From: Haliclystus octoradiatus
Taxonomy: Eukaryota > Cnidaria > Staurozoa > Stauromedusae > Haliclystidae
DNA length: 64,000 bases
Direction: 5' to 3'
NCBI GenBank assembly: GCA_916610825.1
Contig: OU744447.1
Location: 13,561,751 to 13,625,750, forward strand
In this document: in pieces, positions 11,513-22,561 of the stretch
How the letters are laid out: the number at the start of each line of letters is the position of its first letter
Numbering within the stretch: the first letter of the stretch is position 1
Translations under genes and position numbers: made by a program
The notes under the pieces: generated by a model
Databases searched by the model: none
What the model saw: only the letters and a program-made list of their open reading frames with translations
Told to the model about the DNA's origin: nothing

Positions 11513-12826
11513 TCAATCTTGAGTAGAAATTCGCTTTAATGATTTTATTTGGACCATAGAAAAATCTCTGATTACCCAGCGATCTGTTGGGATTTGTATG
11601 TCTTCGTTTCTGATTCTACACTCTGATCGCAGTTTACTCATTAGCTTTTGCTCATCTATCGTATAGTCCGGAGATACATATACATTATAAAGGCAAGTAT
11701 CCTTCCAGTATTTAGAAATTTTTAACAATTTTATCCTGTCACTGAAATGTTGTAGTTTTAAAAGTAATGGTCGGGGTCTGCTACCGCCAGTCTCATTTCC
11801 TAATCGTTTGCAGGACTCTACTTCTATTTCGATGCCAAGGATATTTTCAGCAATTTCTTGGATCAAATGTTGGTCGCTGTCAAATTCATGATCAGGTTCG
11901 AGTCCACGGAATATTACATTAAGCTTTCGCTTTTCTTGTTCAGTGATATTTCTCACCGCCTTTTCATGTAGCTTTTGCTGTGTTTGTATTTTTATTACAT
12001 CTGCATAGCTTTTTGTGTTCGATTGTTCAATAATGTTTTTATTAGCAATTTCAGATTGTGTTTTCATCGTCAATTTCATCAGTTGATCTAGTTTTTGTGA
12101 AATGATTTCTGTGGCGGACTGTGTGGTTTTCATACTTTTAATGATCGCATTTTCATTAAACTGCTTAGATTTTTCGTTGCACATCTTGCATATTGTTTTT
12201 ATTGTAGGAAATTTCACAAACAAACTCAATTGTTCAATTGTAACAGGCATCCCATTGTCCTGAACAAAGCAATCAAGATGAATTGCTTGTTTGCAGTCAT
12301 GACAACGGAGGTCATGATAACGAAATTCAGAAACCTCTCTTGCGCAATTCGAGCATGTTTGCAAATTCAAAATGGCGCTTTGTAATTCTGATTCTGGTAT
12401 TTCATAACATGTTTCATTAATTGTGAAACTACTGCCGGCTTCCACCCTATCAAGATTGAAGCTTTCTTTAGCTATTTTTGTTATTTCATCGAACTGGGTA
12501 GATATAAATGTGTCCATGCCTTTAGTCCAAGTTATTATTACCTTACCTGTGGAGTTTTGGATCTCATAGCAAAGGTATTTCGTTTTGAATTGTTTGTCTT
12601 TGTATATTTGTACAATGTCGGTATTAGAACTTTTTCGTTGCTGCTTTGTCGTAAAGCTCTTGTTTTTGTAATACGGGAGTATACTAGTTCTCCAAGTTTC
12701 AGTTGACGTTGTATAAAAACATACGCTCTCAATATGTTTTCCATCTCTGCGGTATTTAGTTTGCAGGTTTCCTATAGTGATACCATCAATTCCCAAATCA
12801 GTTTCGGTGGATGAAAGTACAGACAC
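11513..12826 (-). CDS. LINE ORF1 protein with PHD-like zinc finger
   Basis: This is an open frame of about 437 codons. A cysteine/histidine cluster (CSNC...C..C...H..C...C..C, about residues 156-208) looks like a PHD or related zinc finger. A coiled-coil-like stretch (about 230-300) and a region similar to the RNA-binding part of LINE ORF1 proteins (KRKLNVIFRGLE, then RPRPLLLKLQHF) follow. ORF1 proteins coat the element's RNA and act as chaperones. The nominal start is GTG and an in-frame TAG lies 13 codons upstream, so the original ATG is probably mutated or the first usable ATG is far downstream. The frame ends in TGA at 11513-11515, and ORF2 continues at once in the same frame. Confidence 0.7.
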   Translation of the reverse strand: MSVLSSTETDLGIDGITIGNLQTKYRRDGKHIESVCFYTTSTETWRTSILPYYKNKSFTTKQQRKSSNTDIVQIYKDKQFKTKYLCYEIQNSTGKVIITWTKGMDTFISTQFDEITKIAKESFNLDRVEAGSSFTINETCYEIPESELQSAILNLQTCSNCAREVSEFRYHDLRCHDCKQAIHLDCFVQDNGMPVTIEQLSLFVKFPTIKTICKMCNEKSKQFNENAIIKSMKTTQSATEIISQKLDQLMKLTMKTQSEIANKNIIEQSNTKSYADVIKIQTQQKLHEKAVRNITEQEKRKLNVIFRGLEPDHEFDSDQHLIQEIAENILGIEIEVESCKRLGNETGGSRPRPLLLKLQHFSDRIKLLKISKYWKDTCLYNVYVSPDYTIDEQKLMSKLRSECRIRNEDIQIPTDRWVIRDFSMVQIKSLKRISTQD

Positions 12827-12994
12827 TTTTGAACTACTTGGTGACTTTTTACAGTACTATTAATCATTGAACTTCAATTTATTATATACCAAATAAGTAT
12901 ATAAGCCATATGTTATTAATATAGAGATTGTTGTAAATATCAATTTTTAAGCAGAAAAAGGCACATCCGTCCGCAGCAAAGGGCAAGCCAAGAC

Positions 12995-14026
12995 GAATGC
13001 CTGTGCTCTGGCAAGTAAATTGGAAGGCCTATTAACAGAAACTTAAAAACAATCTATGATGACAGTTGTTTTTGATTTGAAACTGACTTGAAAGCACTTA
13101 GGCATTGTACGCCATAAGGCTTCTCTATCAGGCCAGGTAATTAGGTTGCTATAAGTCTTCTGTCTAAAACATGCAGCCATGTATGGAATGTGCGTGATAT
13201 AGTAGCAAGAGATATATTGAATCGATAATTCAGGTCTTGAATTGGCATATTCAGTCTTAATTTCATCAATGTTATTATCAATTCTTGGAAATGAGACAGA
13301 ACAGTTGATTTCCTTTTCACAAAAGGCACAACAAAGTCGAAAACAACCTTCAGTATTTCATAAACTAGGAAGGCCAGTATAGAATCTCACGCGGTCATCA
13401 TCTTCTGAAAAATAAGATTCAGCAAAGCAATGTTCTTGTGAGGAATTTTTTATGCTAAGATAATGAAATGACTGTGCCAAACCATCAATGTCTGTTTGTT
13501 TATCTTCAGTTAGATTTACTTCAAATTCGTAACTTGATTCCCCACCCATATTAGTTGAATCATTTTGAGGAATCGTTTTGAGCTCTAACTTTCTTTGTTT
13601 AGCATGCATATCTAGAATAGCTGCAGTCTCCATTCTCTTCCTTCGTTCTACAGTCCTCGAGGCCCTCTTTGCTACATTCTTATGGTCTACATTTGCTTGC
13701 TTTGTGTGGCCAAGATTCACTGTTGGCACCCAGTCAATGTTATGGCGATCCCAATCTTTACTTGCTTTCCCAGTCACAAAATGTATGCTGCAAACACGGC
13801 CAGATTGCATCTTTCCGTCTGTTAAATCTCCTCTACTCAGGGCATTTGTCCATAATCTTCGTCTATTCTGTGCAAGTTCTTCAGTCAACTGCCCTTGGTT
13901 TGTAGGAACAGCTGGTATTCTGAAGAAACTCACATTACCGCCATTAGTTTCTTCCCATTTTTGTTGAACCTGACTCTTATGTTTGCCGGTTTTAAAGCCA
14001 CAATTAATGAATAAACAAAACACCAT
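12995..14026 (-). pseudogene. THAP-HTH-DDE transposase, N-terminal portion
   Basis: The ATG at 14026 opens a THAP zinc finger of the C2CH type (first Cys pair CLFINC, then the RVCSIHF Cys/His pair about residues 73-76), the DNA-binding head of many animal transposases. After a linker, the frame shifts by one base at about 13362 (one extra T). The protein then continues with a helix-turn-helix of the HTH_Tnp_4 type (near [20 protein letters not shown]) and reaches the first catalytic Asp of a DDE_Tnp_4 domain (VIIDC, about 13050). A TAA stop follows two codons later, probably from GAA. Homology continues through NRPSNLLARAQAF and stops exactly at 12995, where the LINE was inserted. The rest of the domain resumes at 1865. 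Confidence 0.8.
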
Positions 14027-14325
14027 TTTATGAATATGTTCAAGTTATATAATTCAATCCACTGTCGAAATAAAACACAGATCAATACTCATAAAGTCGA
14101 GATAAACTTGACAAAAATGTTGAAAACGAACGAAAGAATGATCTGGTGCCTCAAAATGGCTGACAGTAATGTTGAATCGTCATTTTGATCACGTGACTGA
14201 AAAAGCTCTATTTGACCGGCAGCCAGAAATTGATACATTATGGATACCAACGCATGCGTATAATGAACGAACAGTAACTTACAAACATTTCGAAGTATAA
14301 ATAATGAAAATTAATTGAAAATATG

Positions 14326-14404
14326 GATCGACCAGGACTCGAACCAGCAAACCCTGCACTTCAGTCAGACTCAATCCGAATGAACTACGCCAACCGACGA
14401 GCTA
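14326..14404 (-). repeat. tRNA-like sequence (SINE head or decayed tRNA)
   Basis: The minus strand carries an A-box-like TGGCGTAGTTCATTCGG and a B box GGTTCGAGTCC at tRNA spacing. The T stem pairs poorly and I cannot fold a proper anticodon arm, so this is a tRNA-derived repeat rather than a working tRNA. Confidence 0.5.
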
Positions 14405-14406
14405 TT

Positions 14407-14436
14407 TATCTAATATCTAATATCTAATATCTAGAC
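14407..14436. repeat. Short TAATATC tandem repeat
   Basis: Heptamer TAATATC/TCTAATA repeated about three to four times, next to the tRNA-like sequence. Confidence 0.8.
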
Positions 14437-15274
14437 TATTTTGAAGCAGCAACAAGTAGTTTAGGATACGACATATAATTATGCTAGCTCTAGAGAAAAC
14501 TCACCTTCGATTACGCTTGAGTCTTGATCACATGGGTTTCTCTTGAGTTTAAGATGGACAGTCGATGATATCATGTTGAAATATAGTATAATCAAACAAA
14601 ATTTAAGATGTTTAGTGTTGAAGTTGATCGAACGACTTCACGACTGAATCCATCCCACTCGTCTCACATGATTGTCAACAGAGTACAGTATGACGACGTT
14701 AATCTAAGGCCATCTAAAACAGCGAGCGATACTGAATCTTTGAGCTCCAAAACGATTAACTACTCATCAAAAATGTTCATATTTATAACAAAAAATGATC
14801 AACCATTATAAAGTTGACCAACAAATATTTAGCAGGGCTAAAAACATTGCATTTCATTCGATTCAGCTATGATAAAAAAGAACAACATGTTAAGAAGATT
14901 GAAAACCTGCGACGGCCATTTTGTCAGGGCTTTGTAAATAAGCCTCCTGTAGTATATTCTCACAAAATGATGATGATGATGATGATGATTGATATTAGAC
15001 AATAGAAACCAATGGCAACAAGGTTACATGTAAATTTAAGGTACCATCTAAATGACGTAATTAATGACGTTATGATTTCAATACGAGGTTACATGGGACC
15101 TTAACATGGGACCTTAATTTTACATGGTCTTTAACAAAACCGACTGAGACGAGAGCTTATGAAACAAAAAGGAATTTATACTCGATCGAGTGGTTATCAC
15201 ATGACTCGACCCTAACCCTAACCCTAAACGGGTGGATCACGTGATTGGACCCTAAACCTAACCCTTATACTGGG
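14437..15274. other. Intergenic DNA with ATG-triplet and telomere-like repeats
   Basis: No gene recognised. It holds a GAT/ATG triplet run at 14967-14991 and a small imperfect inverted pair around 15024-15134 (GTTACATGTAAATTTAAGG against CATGTAAAATTAAGG). Confidence 0.5.
15210..15227. repeat. Telomere-like CCCTAA repeat, three units
   Basis: Three perfect CCCTAA units, followed within 40 bp by two variants (CCCTAAACC and CTAACCC), directly beside the 9-bp target site of the next element. Confidence 0.75.
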
Positions 15275-15329
15275 GGTAAACGGAAAATTCAACTCGCGTC
15301 AGCTCTATTTAGTATCTAGTCTACTTTTT
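15275..15329 (+). repeat. Left terminal inverted repeat of the 9-bp-duplication element
   Basis: 55 bp starting GGTAAACGG, matched by the reverse complement of 20963-21017 with one C/T difference. Confidence 0.9.
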
Positions 15330-16117
15330 CAATTCTATCGACGCGGCTGCGTTTTCTGCGTAAAGCTACTTGGCGTTTTAGTTGACGTTCATAACTTCAT
15401 ATTGAGCTTTTAATCATGGCGATGGCGGTTTAAACTTTGCAGTTTCCAGATTTTGTAAGAATGAAATTGTTGGAAAAACAATGTAAAATTGTTTGAAATG
15501 ACGAAATCAGTACAGCTTCATATGCAACAAAGTATTTATTTTTATGAAGAAGATATATTTAACTGAGATGAGATGGACAAGTGAAAATATTCAAGTGAGT
15601 TTGTCTGAATTCGAACAGACACGAGTTGACATGAGCCTAGCGCGAGTTGACAATCTTTTCTTCGTTATTGGCGTTGATTTATTCATATTCTAATTCCCCA
15701 TTTTGCTGCAATAGCAAAATAAGCAATACCTTCGAGTCAGTTAGTTAGTTAATTTGTATGTGGGTAATATTGCGAAGATGTTTGTGCGATTTTATGGTCG
15801 CACACATCACACAACAAGCATATTATAATTTTCTAAGGGTTAGGCGAAATTCACAAGCTTTGTTAAGAAACATCATCGAAAGAACATGATACATCATCAT
15901 TTATCCAGAGCCTTCAAGTTTGAATTAATTATTTTTCCAAGAGCAGAGACATTTGAGCTCCAGTTCAATTTTTCTTCTTAAAAAGTCATTAACAGACACA
16001 TAACTGCCTCGGACTTTGCTGAAATACTCTCGAAAACTACGTAAATGTAATAGTAAAACCAATTTAATATAACACAGTATCACACGTTTAAGGGCCATCC
16101 ATGAAGTACTCAGAGAG

Positions 16118-16175
16118 TCAGAGTCAGACTGGACCCTCCCTGTATTCAGCAGTACACTTTCAAATAACCCGCCTA
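16118..16175. repeat. Internal repeat copy 1 (CCCTCCCTGTATTCAGCAG)
   Basis: A stretch of about 50 bp around GACCCTCCCTG..TCAGCAGTACA recurs at 18668-18725 in the same orientation within the same element, so the interior was built partly by duplication. Confidence 0.6.
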
Positions 16176-18667
16176 CCTTCCATGTACGCCAGGCTACTGG
16201 CAAAGATTCCTCCTCTTTTCACCAGAAGACTAAGCAGCATCGATCATGAAGTTATGTTGTCTCGTCTGTCAGCGTCATCTTGTAATTCCCATTATTCTAC
16301 TATTTGCATTACTATTAGGCTATCGGTTTGCTACATTTGTGGTTGGCGATTTAAAGCGGCAGTGTTTTTGGGGGTCGTTGTCGAATCGGCGGTAGGCGGT
16401 AAGGAACAATTGGCACGGAGGGGAATTACGATGGGCTGCTGGTCTCCTCTATTTGTCTCAAATAGATAGATGGGCGAAATCAATAAAAATTAATCATAGA
16501 AAGTAACACACACAAGTTACAATTAAGTAGTGAAAAATTCACACAGAAGTGAATGATCAGACGTAGCCTGTGATTAGTATTGCAAATTGTAAAAAGTTGT
16601 ATGGCGGCAGTAGACTAGCAGTTAGTAGCATAGTTGCAACGAAGTTACTGGAAAGCCCAGTACATTAAAGTGGTAAATCATGTAAAATGACGTTTAAATG
16701 TTGCAAATTTAGGATCTGGGAGTAAGCAATTCATGTAGTTGTGCATGCATTATTTAAGCAGCTGTATTCATAGCATCATGTAAAATTTGATACATATTAC
16801 ATAATACCTCGCGCGCACGTGAATGGGGAATGTCATTGCCATGCAATGTCAATGTTATAATAAATAGAAGTACACTAAAGTTACTTTTAGCCATCAAACC
16901 ATACCAATGGTAACAATAAATCAATATACAACTTCACGGTCAAGCAATTAAACTTGTAAGATAACTAAACCGTAAAATAAGTCACATATATTTATATCAG
17001 ACATAGTTTAGTTCGCATATTACAATAAATAATATGCAAATATAAATTTAAATACAATTTGAAGTCCAAGGCAACCAGCCACAATAATAAAAAGTAACGC
17101 CTTGTATATGAATGGTAACAATGGTGAGGTAGATAATTCGCAGAGGGTGTGGTTTGATAGTTCAGCATCCCGCAGTACAATACTTTTGTGTAAATCACGG
17201 CAAATAAATCATGCCCTTGACCACTGGCAAGCTGCAAAAGCAAAACCTTGAATGTTGATTGCCTGCAAACAAATGAAAATAAATTTGATTTGAAGACAGC
17301 CAAACAATTGAAAGTAAATGAGAATCATGTAGAAATAAATGAACAAATGCAAGTTAGAAAAAGGTGTAGTGTTTGTATTAATTGGCATAATAAGTTATTA
17401 ACTCCTTGTAGTGGTTTGAGCAAGCAAGGCAACAGATTCTTTAAAATTGCTGATTAAATTGCCCGCAAAATTGATGTTTGTAGAGCTTTTGTTACTCTTA
17501 ATGTGCCTCCAGTGCCAAACCTTTTCAGGGACGATTTAAAGATACATCCGTAGGCCTACTGTGATGATTGGTACCCCTCCACCTTGTACCCGCAAATGTA
17601 CGCTTGTGATGTAATTTCCGAGATCTCCAATAACGAAATATCACCAGCAATCACTCGTCTGCAAATTATTAGTGAAACGTATTCTGTTGCCCAAAACATT
17701 TCCAGGGAACGCTCTTTCTTCTCAGGGGTGCAATCACCCTTCTCTGCAATCTGGTTTATTGATGACCCCTGATTATTTCACATTGAGTTTACATCCTACA
17801 CTATTTACATCCAGAAGCGGATAAAAATTGATATTTTTTATGATTCATAAACCAAACCCCAGCAGAAAATTCACATTCCTTATTTATGAGAGCAATTACT
17901 GGAAGGCTATGATATTTCACATAAAACTAATGCAAGAAGAAGTAAGCCTAATTCATCATTTATGCTTTTAAATACACCCTCAAAACTTTTTAAACTTGAC
18001 TCCTGCAACCTATTGTTTCCTGCTACATGAGATCAGACTTTTCATTAGATATTGAACAACATCATATTTTGGTTGTAATCATAGTTTTTTAAGTTCGTTC
18101 AAATGTTCTGACGGAATTTATAGAGAGAGAGCGCTGGATTTTTCATGAAATGTATCGTAAAGTTTTATTATTGACTTTCCTTCTATGCCAAGTTGTTGCT
18201 GTTGCCCAATTTTTTTTGGTTTTAAGGATTTTTCTTTGCAAAAGTATGTCTTGGAAGCCATTATCAGATTGGTATCAATCTTGCAGCATCTTTTAGCATG
18301 CATTTATAATGATGTCATTGAGGCGACCATCATCCATTTCAATTAGCTATAAAAATGACATAACTAAGTTAATTATCTGTACATTCTACACATCACACGT
18401 CACACATGCCACAAGAAACATAACAGACCAAATGGTTAATCCTGTGAGAGATTGTTACAAATTCAACTTGATAATGCAGTAGGCTACCTTCCTTTCATGC
18501 ATCGATAATACATGTATGCGATTTCTGATGCGTTGAATGGATGTCTGATATCTGTAATTCAATTGAGCAAATTTACACCTCGCTGGAAAGCTTCAGGTTC
18601 AGGTCTTCATATCTGCAAATGGCAGTTGATTGTTTCATTGTTAACATAGTGTTATATTCAAACTTTC

Positions 18668-18725
18668 TAGCAAAATTTGACCCTCCCTGTAATCAGCAGT
18701 ACATTTTCAAATGATCCCTGGAGGC
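18668..18725. repeat. Internal repeat copy 2
   Basis: Second copy of the repeat at 16118-16175. The shared core is GACCCTCCCTGTA.TCAGC followed by a similar AGTACA-TTTCAAAT tail. Confidence 0.6.
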
Positions 18726-20962
18726 TATCTGTTGTTCCTACTTATTCTATTTATCCACTCTCGGCATCTTTGTTGGGACAATTTGTTTATATAAATTATT
18801 CTTGGTTAGTGTGGATAGATTAATGTTGCAAATTTTCGATTTTCAGGAGAGGTCAACTGCGTAGCCTCCAGATGTCGCTATGGTGTATTCTAGATTATTA
18901 TGTGTCATTAGTTAGGTCGGTTCTACGTTTATGATATACAACTGTTGATTATAAGATTGTTGACTGTATAATATTGCTGCTTATATTTGATCATTATTAA
19001 ATGGAGTGTGTCATGTTTCAAATGCATCACTTGGTACAAACTATCATTCAACTAATATATATTTTTTGTTCATATTCACTTGTATTTAAAATAATAGCTA
19101 GATATAATACTTGAAATGAAATTCTATGGTACAATTATAAATGTTTGGAGGTCATAGTTTTCAAAGTTACAATTCTTTGTTGCCCTTCAGAAAATTGACA
19201 TCATTTTTAGATTGTGTTGTTGTTTTGTTTCCCAATTTTTTCAGGGGCCGTTTCAGGATTTTTTCAAGGGTCGTTCTCATAAAAAATTCCCCAAGTACCA
19301 TTAATAGAGACGCCATTCCATTATTTTCACTTTTAAAAGAATGACGGAAGTGTTCCTTTAGCTCAATATATTGATTAACTAGCTGTTTATGGATTTCATG
19401 GGAGCAGGGATTACCATTACAAGTATGTTATTAGAATAAATCTTATGAAGGGTCCTTGACATTTCCTGTTTAGACAACACGCTTTCAAAGGATAATTCAA
19501 TGAGTACATCAAGTCACATGGTACATTTCTACAACATTGTCATGGCTGCAATAGACAGGTGGCTGCTGTACGGAGGTGGCAAAATTGGAAAAATACCAAA
19601 AACTTTTTTGAGATTCATCCCTTGCAAGTAGTCTTCTTACTGCTGTATTTCATATTTAATTTGTATGCTGCAGAGATGGATCTGTATAATGACTGAAGGC
19701 TTACTTACTTTGCAAACTTTTGGTTTGGGCTGTGATTTCCCATGCTGGTAGACATACACCTTCCGATTCAAAGCTATGTACGGTACGTCATTGTTCTAAA
19801 CATAACATGAATTTTCACATCAGATAGTTCTGAGATGTAAGAAATTCCTTAATTGAGAGGATTTCTCACAAATAACAAGACATTCCCAAAGTAGTTTTGT
19901 TGTTTGCATTTTTACAGTTGTTTAATTGTCATACCTGTTTTTCCAAAACCCTTCTAGCAGTATTCCACACTACAAAAGTTGTTGGTGTTGCCAAGCTGAA
20001 ATGCCTGATAAGGTTTTCATCTGCATCTAGGTCTTTCGCTATCCCGCTTGATTTTTTGGTACCTTGTCCAATTTTTCAACTGATGCTGTTCCTGGATTGA
20101 TCCATTTCAATTATTAATCAAAATCCGTGATCCATGTTAAAACGAACAATAAAAGGATTGATCTCTTTGATCTGACGACACGTGTGATTTGAATCATATT
20201 TCCCGCCAAAAAACATGGATTTCTATGCGTGGGACGTTTGATTTAAAAGTTAAGACTTTGATTGGGAACGGGAGAAACAATCAATTTTTCATAATTTACG
20301 TTGTATTTGAAGATATTATTACCGTTATTATTATTACTGTACAGTAAAGGAACATCATGTAAACTTTTCGCGAATTTTTTGTGGGATTTTTGTTCTGCAA
20401 TTCTTCTGCATGTTTATTCAAAATGACTCTCAACTCGTGTCAGCCTTAATTCAACTTGTATCAGCTTCATAAAAACATCAAAATAACAGCCAATTTCATC
20501 GCTCGGGATGCATTCTTATAGGGCATAAATGATCCAAACTGATATAAAATGATGCTTTAAGACTTTGATGGGTTTTCTTGGTATATCGTAAGCATAAACA
20601 ACAAACTACTACTGTTCTTTTTTATATTTCTATACTATCAACTCGTGTCAGCCTCAGTTCAACTTGCATCAGCTTCATAGAAACATATCAAAATAACAGC
20701 TAACTTCATCGCTCTGGATGCATACATTATTGCGCTTGCCTCGCTAAATATGTTATCCTACATATTCTCCTTATAATTTTGATGAGCAAGGAAGTCAAGG
20801 CTATCGTGAAAGCTTATATGTTGCATCACGCTACTCTGTGTTGCTGACCTTGAATATTGCAGTTACTGAACTGTGAGACAAACGCCATTACTGAATGCGA
20901 TTAAGTTGACGATAGACGCAAAAGCAATATTACGTGGAAACGTAACCGCGCTCGTACTATTT

Positions 20963-21017
20963 AAAAAGTAGACTGGATACTAAATAGAGCTGACGCGAGT
21001 TGAATTTTCCGTTTACC
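20963..21017 (-). repeat. Right terminal inverted repeat of the 9-bp-duplication element
   Basis: Mirror copy of the left end; it abuts the TATACTGGG duplication at 21018. Confidence 0.9.
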
Positions 21018-21026
21018 TATACTGGG

Positions 21027-21800
21027 ACGAGTGAAACACGTGATCGAGTGAATGACGTAATGGACTGTCGGCGCACGCGCAGTTGAATCCATAATGGCTG
21101 CGACTGCCGGTCAAATAGACACTTCGTTTAAATAATTGTCGAGAAACTCATCGGGAACCTGTAATCAAAAGCTCTGTTGCTTATTATAGCATCCACATTC
21201 CCAGTAGAACTCCCCACAAAAATAATGTCTAACGTCTTTATATCGTACGCTGGAAGATTGTATTTCACTGTATAAGAAATCAATTACATAGATGTTAAAA
21301 AGTATAGGTCCTAGGAGGAAGGCTTTCAGTGGTAGAGATTATCCTGTTTTAAATTTCTACTGATTGATATTTGCTGGCTGAGATAACTTCTCAGAACATT
21401 ACAGCCAGCATTGCCATTGCCATACCCATTAAGCTCAGAACAAAGTAGATTATTGACCATGTACCATATTAAAAGCTCCATATCCCAACGAAGCTATAGC
21501 GTTACAATCATTTAATTATTATTCAATTATTCAAAGGATTTAATTTTTACCACATACAGTACGGTAGTCTTCGACCATTTTCAGTATGTTTTTTTCTGTA
21601 CAACGGTGAATTTCTACCACGTGTTATGGAATTGCTTTATGTCAAGACAACCCAAGAGATTCCATAGTAACCACTGAAAGCGTGCAGGTATAGGTCTATA
21701 CCCGCACGTGTGCGGTTATATAAATCTTATCTGCTAAGACGTTTCGTTTTCCTTTGAGAGATGGCTTAGGATGGTAATTGTCGATAACCAATACCAACCA
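21027..21800. other. CpG-richer patch then AT-rich DNA without a gene
   Basis: 21040-21125 is locally richer in CpG (CGGCGCACGCGC). It ends with CTGCCGGTCAAATAGA, which matches 14207-14222 in inverted orientation. Beyond that no gene or repeat is recognised up to 21815. Confidence 0.5.
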
Positions 21801-21821
21801 AGGTCATTTTCTTTAAATTGT

Positions 21822-22160
21822 ATATATCGCCTTTTTTTAAACAATGGATTTGGATAGAACTCTTTTTTCTATTCAGACATGTTACTGTTGCGTTTTTGAA
21901 TAGCGTGACTCTTTCCCCATCAATTGACCTTGAACATGATATTTTGAAGATTCTCGTGTCCCACTATTTTAAACCAAAAGGAACGATATTATTTTCAACA
22001 ACAGAGTTTGACCGTAATGTTTGGTCAAATTTCTATGTTTTAATTGCTACACGCAAAATATGTCGGAATTGTTTTACTTTTTTTACATTGAAAATTTAAC
22101 TGTTCATCGCGATCCTGCCAGTTACTTTTCTTATAGCATGACATATTCCAAACAATCGCA
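21822..22160 (+). repeat. Diverged direct repeat, copy 1
   Basis: It begins TATATATCGCCTTT and shares GGATTTGGATAGAACTC, a CATGTTACTGTTG block, TTTGACCGT.AT and TTTTAATTGCTACA with 24016-24275. The open frame read through it is not shared by the second copy, so it is a repeat rather than a gene. Confidence 0.65.
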
Positions 22161-22561
22161 TCTCCTCGGTGTTTGACTGCTTAAAACCTCGAAAGCTGCA
22201 GCTGTTTAAAAATAGTGAAGATCGAAGGATCACTTTGCAACATCGCTATCACCAAACCTAGCCTAAATTGACGAGTTATGGATAATACTTCATCAAAAAT
22301 ATGAGCTTTCATGGCTTTATATCGATTTTATCAATTAGTTATTTCCCGGAGTTCTTTCCTAAAATGTTATTGATGATAAATGATTAATCAAGGCTTAAGT
22401 TTTATTACATTTCCTCATGCTCAGCTATACAAGATTACATTGATCATAAACGTTATTACAGTAGTAGTGATAATAGCGTGCTGTGTCTACTACTACAACC
22501 ATAAATATACACATGTTGCATCATAATTTAAGAACGACAAAAGATAGAGATAATGTACCAC

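Larger units (their letters stand above)
1866..12994 (-). mobile_element. Non-LTR retrotransposon (CR1/L2-like), about 4.46 kb, itself split by a DNA transposon
   Basis: Read on the minus strand, the element has a 5' end at 12994, ORF1, an ORF2 with endonuclease then reverse transcriptase, a C-terminal extension and a 3' tail of TATC repeats ending at 1866. It sits inside the transposase gene with GAATG repeated on both sides (1861-1865 and 12995-12999), consistent with a short target-site duplication. Removing the 6,664-bp Academ-like insertion and one CAT copy leaves about 4,462 bp, a full-length size. The PHD-like zinc finger in ORF1 and the EEP-type endonuclease point to the CR1/L2 group. 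Two frameshifts in ORF2 make this copy inactive. Confidence 0.85.
1..14330. mobile_element. Outer two-gene DNA transposon (THAP-DDE plus PHD/Ulp1), left end outside window
   Basis: Two convergent degenerate genes lie 260 bp apart: a PHD/Ulp1 protein on + and a THAP/HTH/DDE transposase on -. Both belong to protein types usually carried by transposons, and their back-to-back 3' ends suggest one two-gene element. The combination recalls ISL2EU-type elements, which pair a THAP-type DDE transposase with a YqaJ/PHD nuclease; that assignment is from family knowledge, since any YqaJ domain would lie left of position 1. The transposase gene is interrupted by the LINE at 1866-12994. The right boundary is uncertain: the promoter-proximal stretch after 14026 is CpG-richer up to about 14260, and no terminal repeat can be verified because the left end is missing. 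Confidence 0.55.
15275..21017. mobile_element. 5.74 kb DNA transposon with 9-bp target duplication, no recognised gene
   Basis: Both ends read GGTAAACGGAAAATTC inward, with 54 of 55 terminal bases identical in inverted orientation, and weaker similarity for another 50 bp or so (a CGCGG...CGTTTTC...CGTAA pattern). TATACTGGG lies immediately outside both ends (15266-15274 and 21018-21026), a perfect 9-bp duplication. The motif CAACTCG(C/T)GTCAGC recurs near both ends (15290, 15620, 15645, 20431, 20639 and 20985, in either orientation). A 9-bp duplication is typical of Mutator-like elements and also seen in Merlin; GG ends suit either. No transposase is recognisable inside, so it is non-autonomous or decayed. 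Confidence 0.85.

Noticed and set aside
16101..16469. 122-codon frame inside the 5.74 kb element
   Set aside because: No family match, no splice or start context, and an overlapping antisense frame of similar length. Composition suggests chance.
21818..22099. 93-codon frame
   Set aside because: It lies in a diverged direct repeat whose second copy does not keep the frame.
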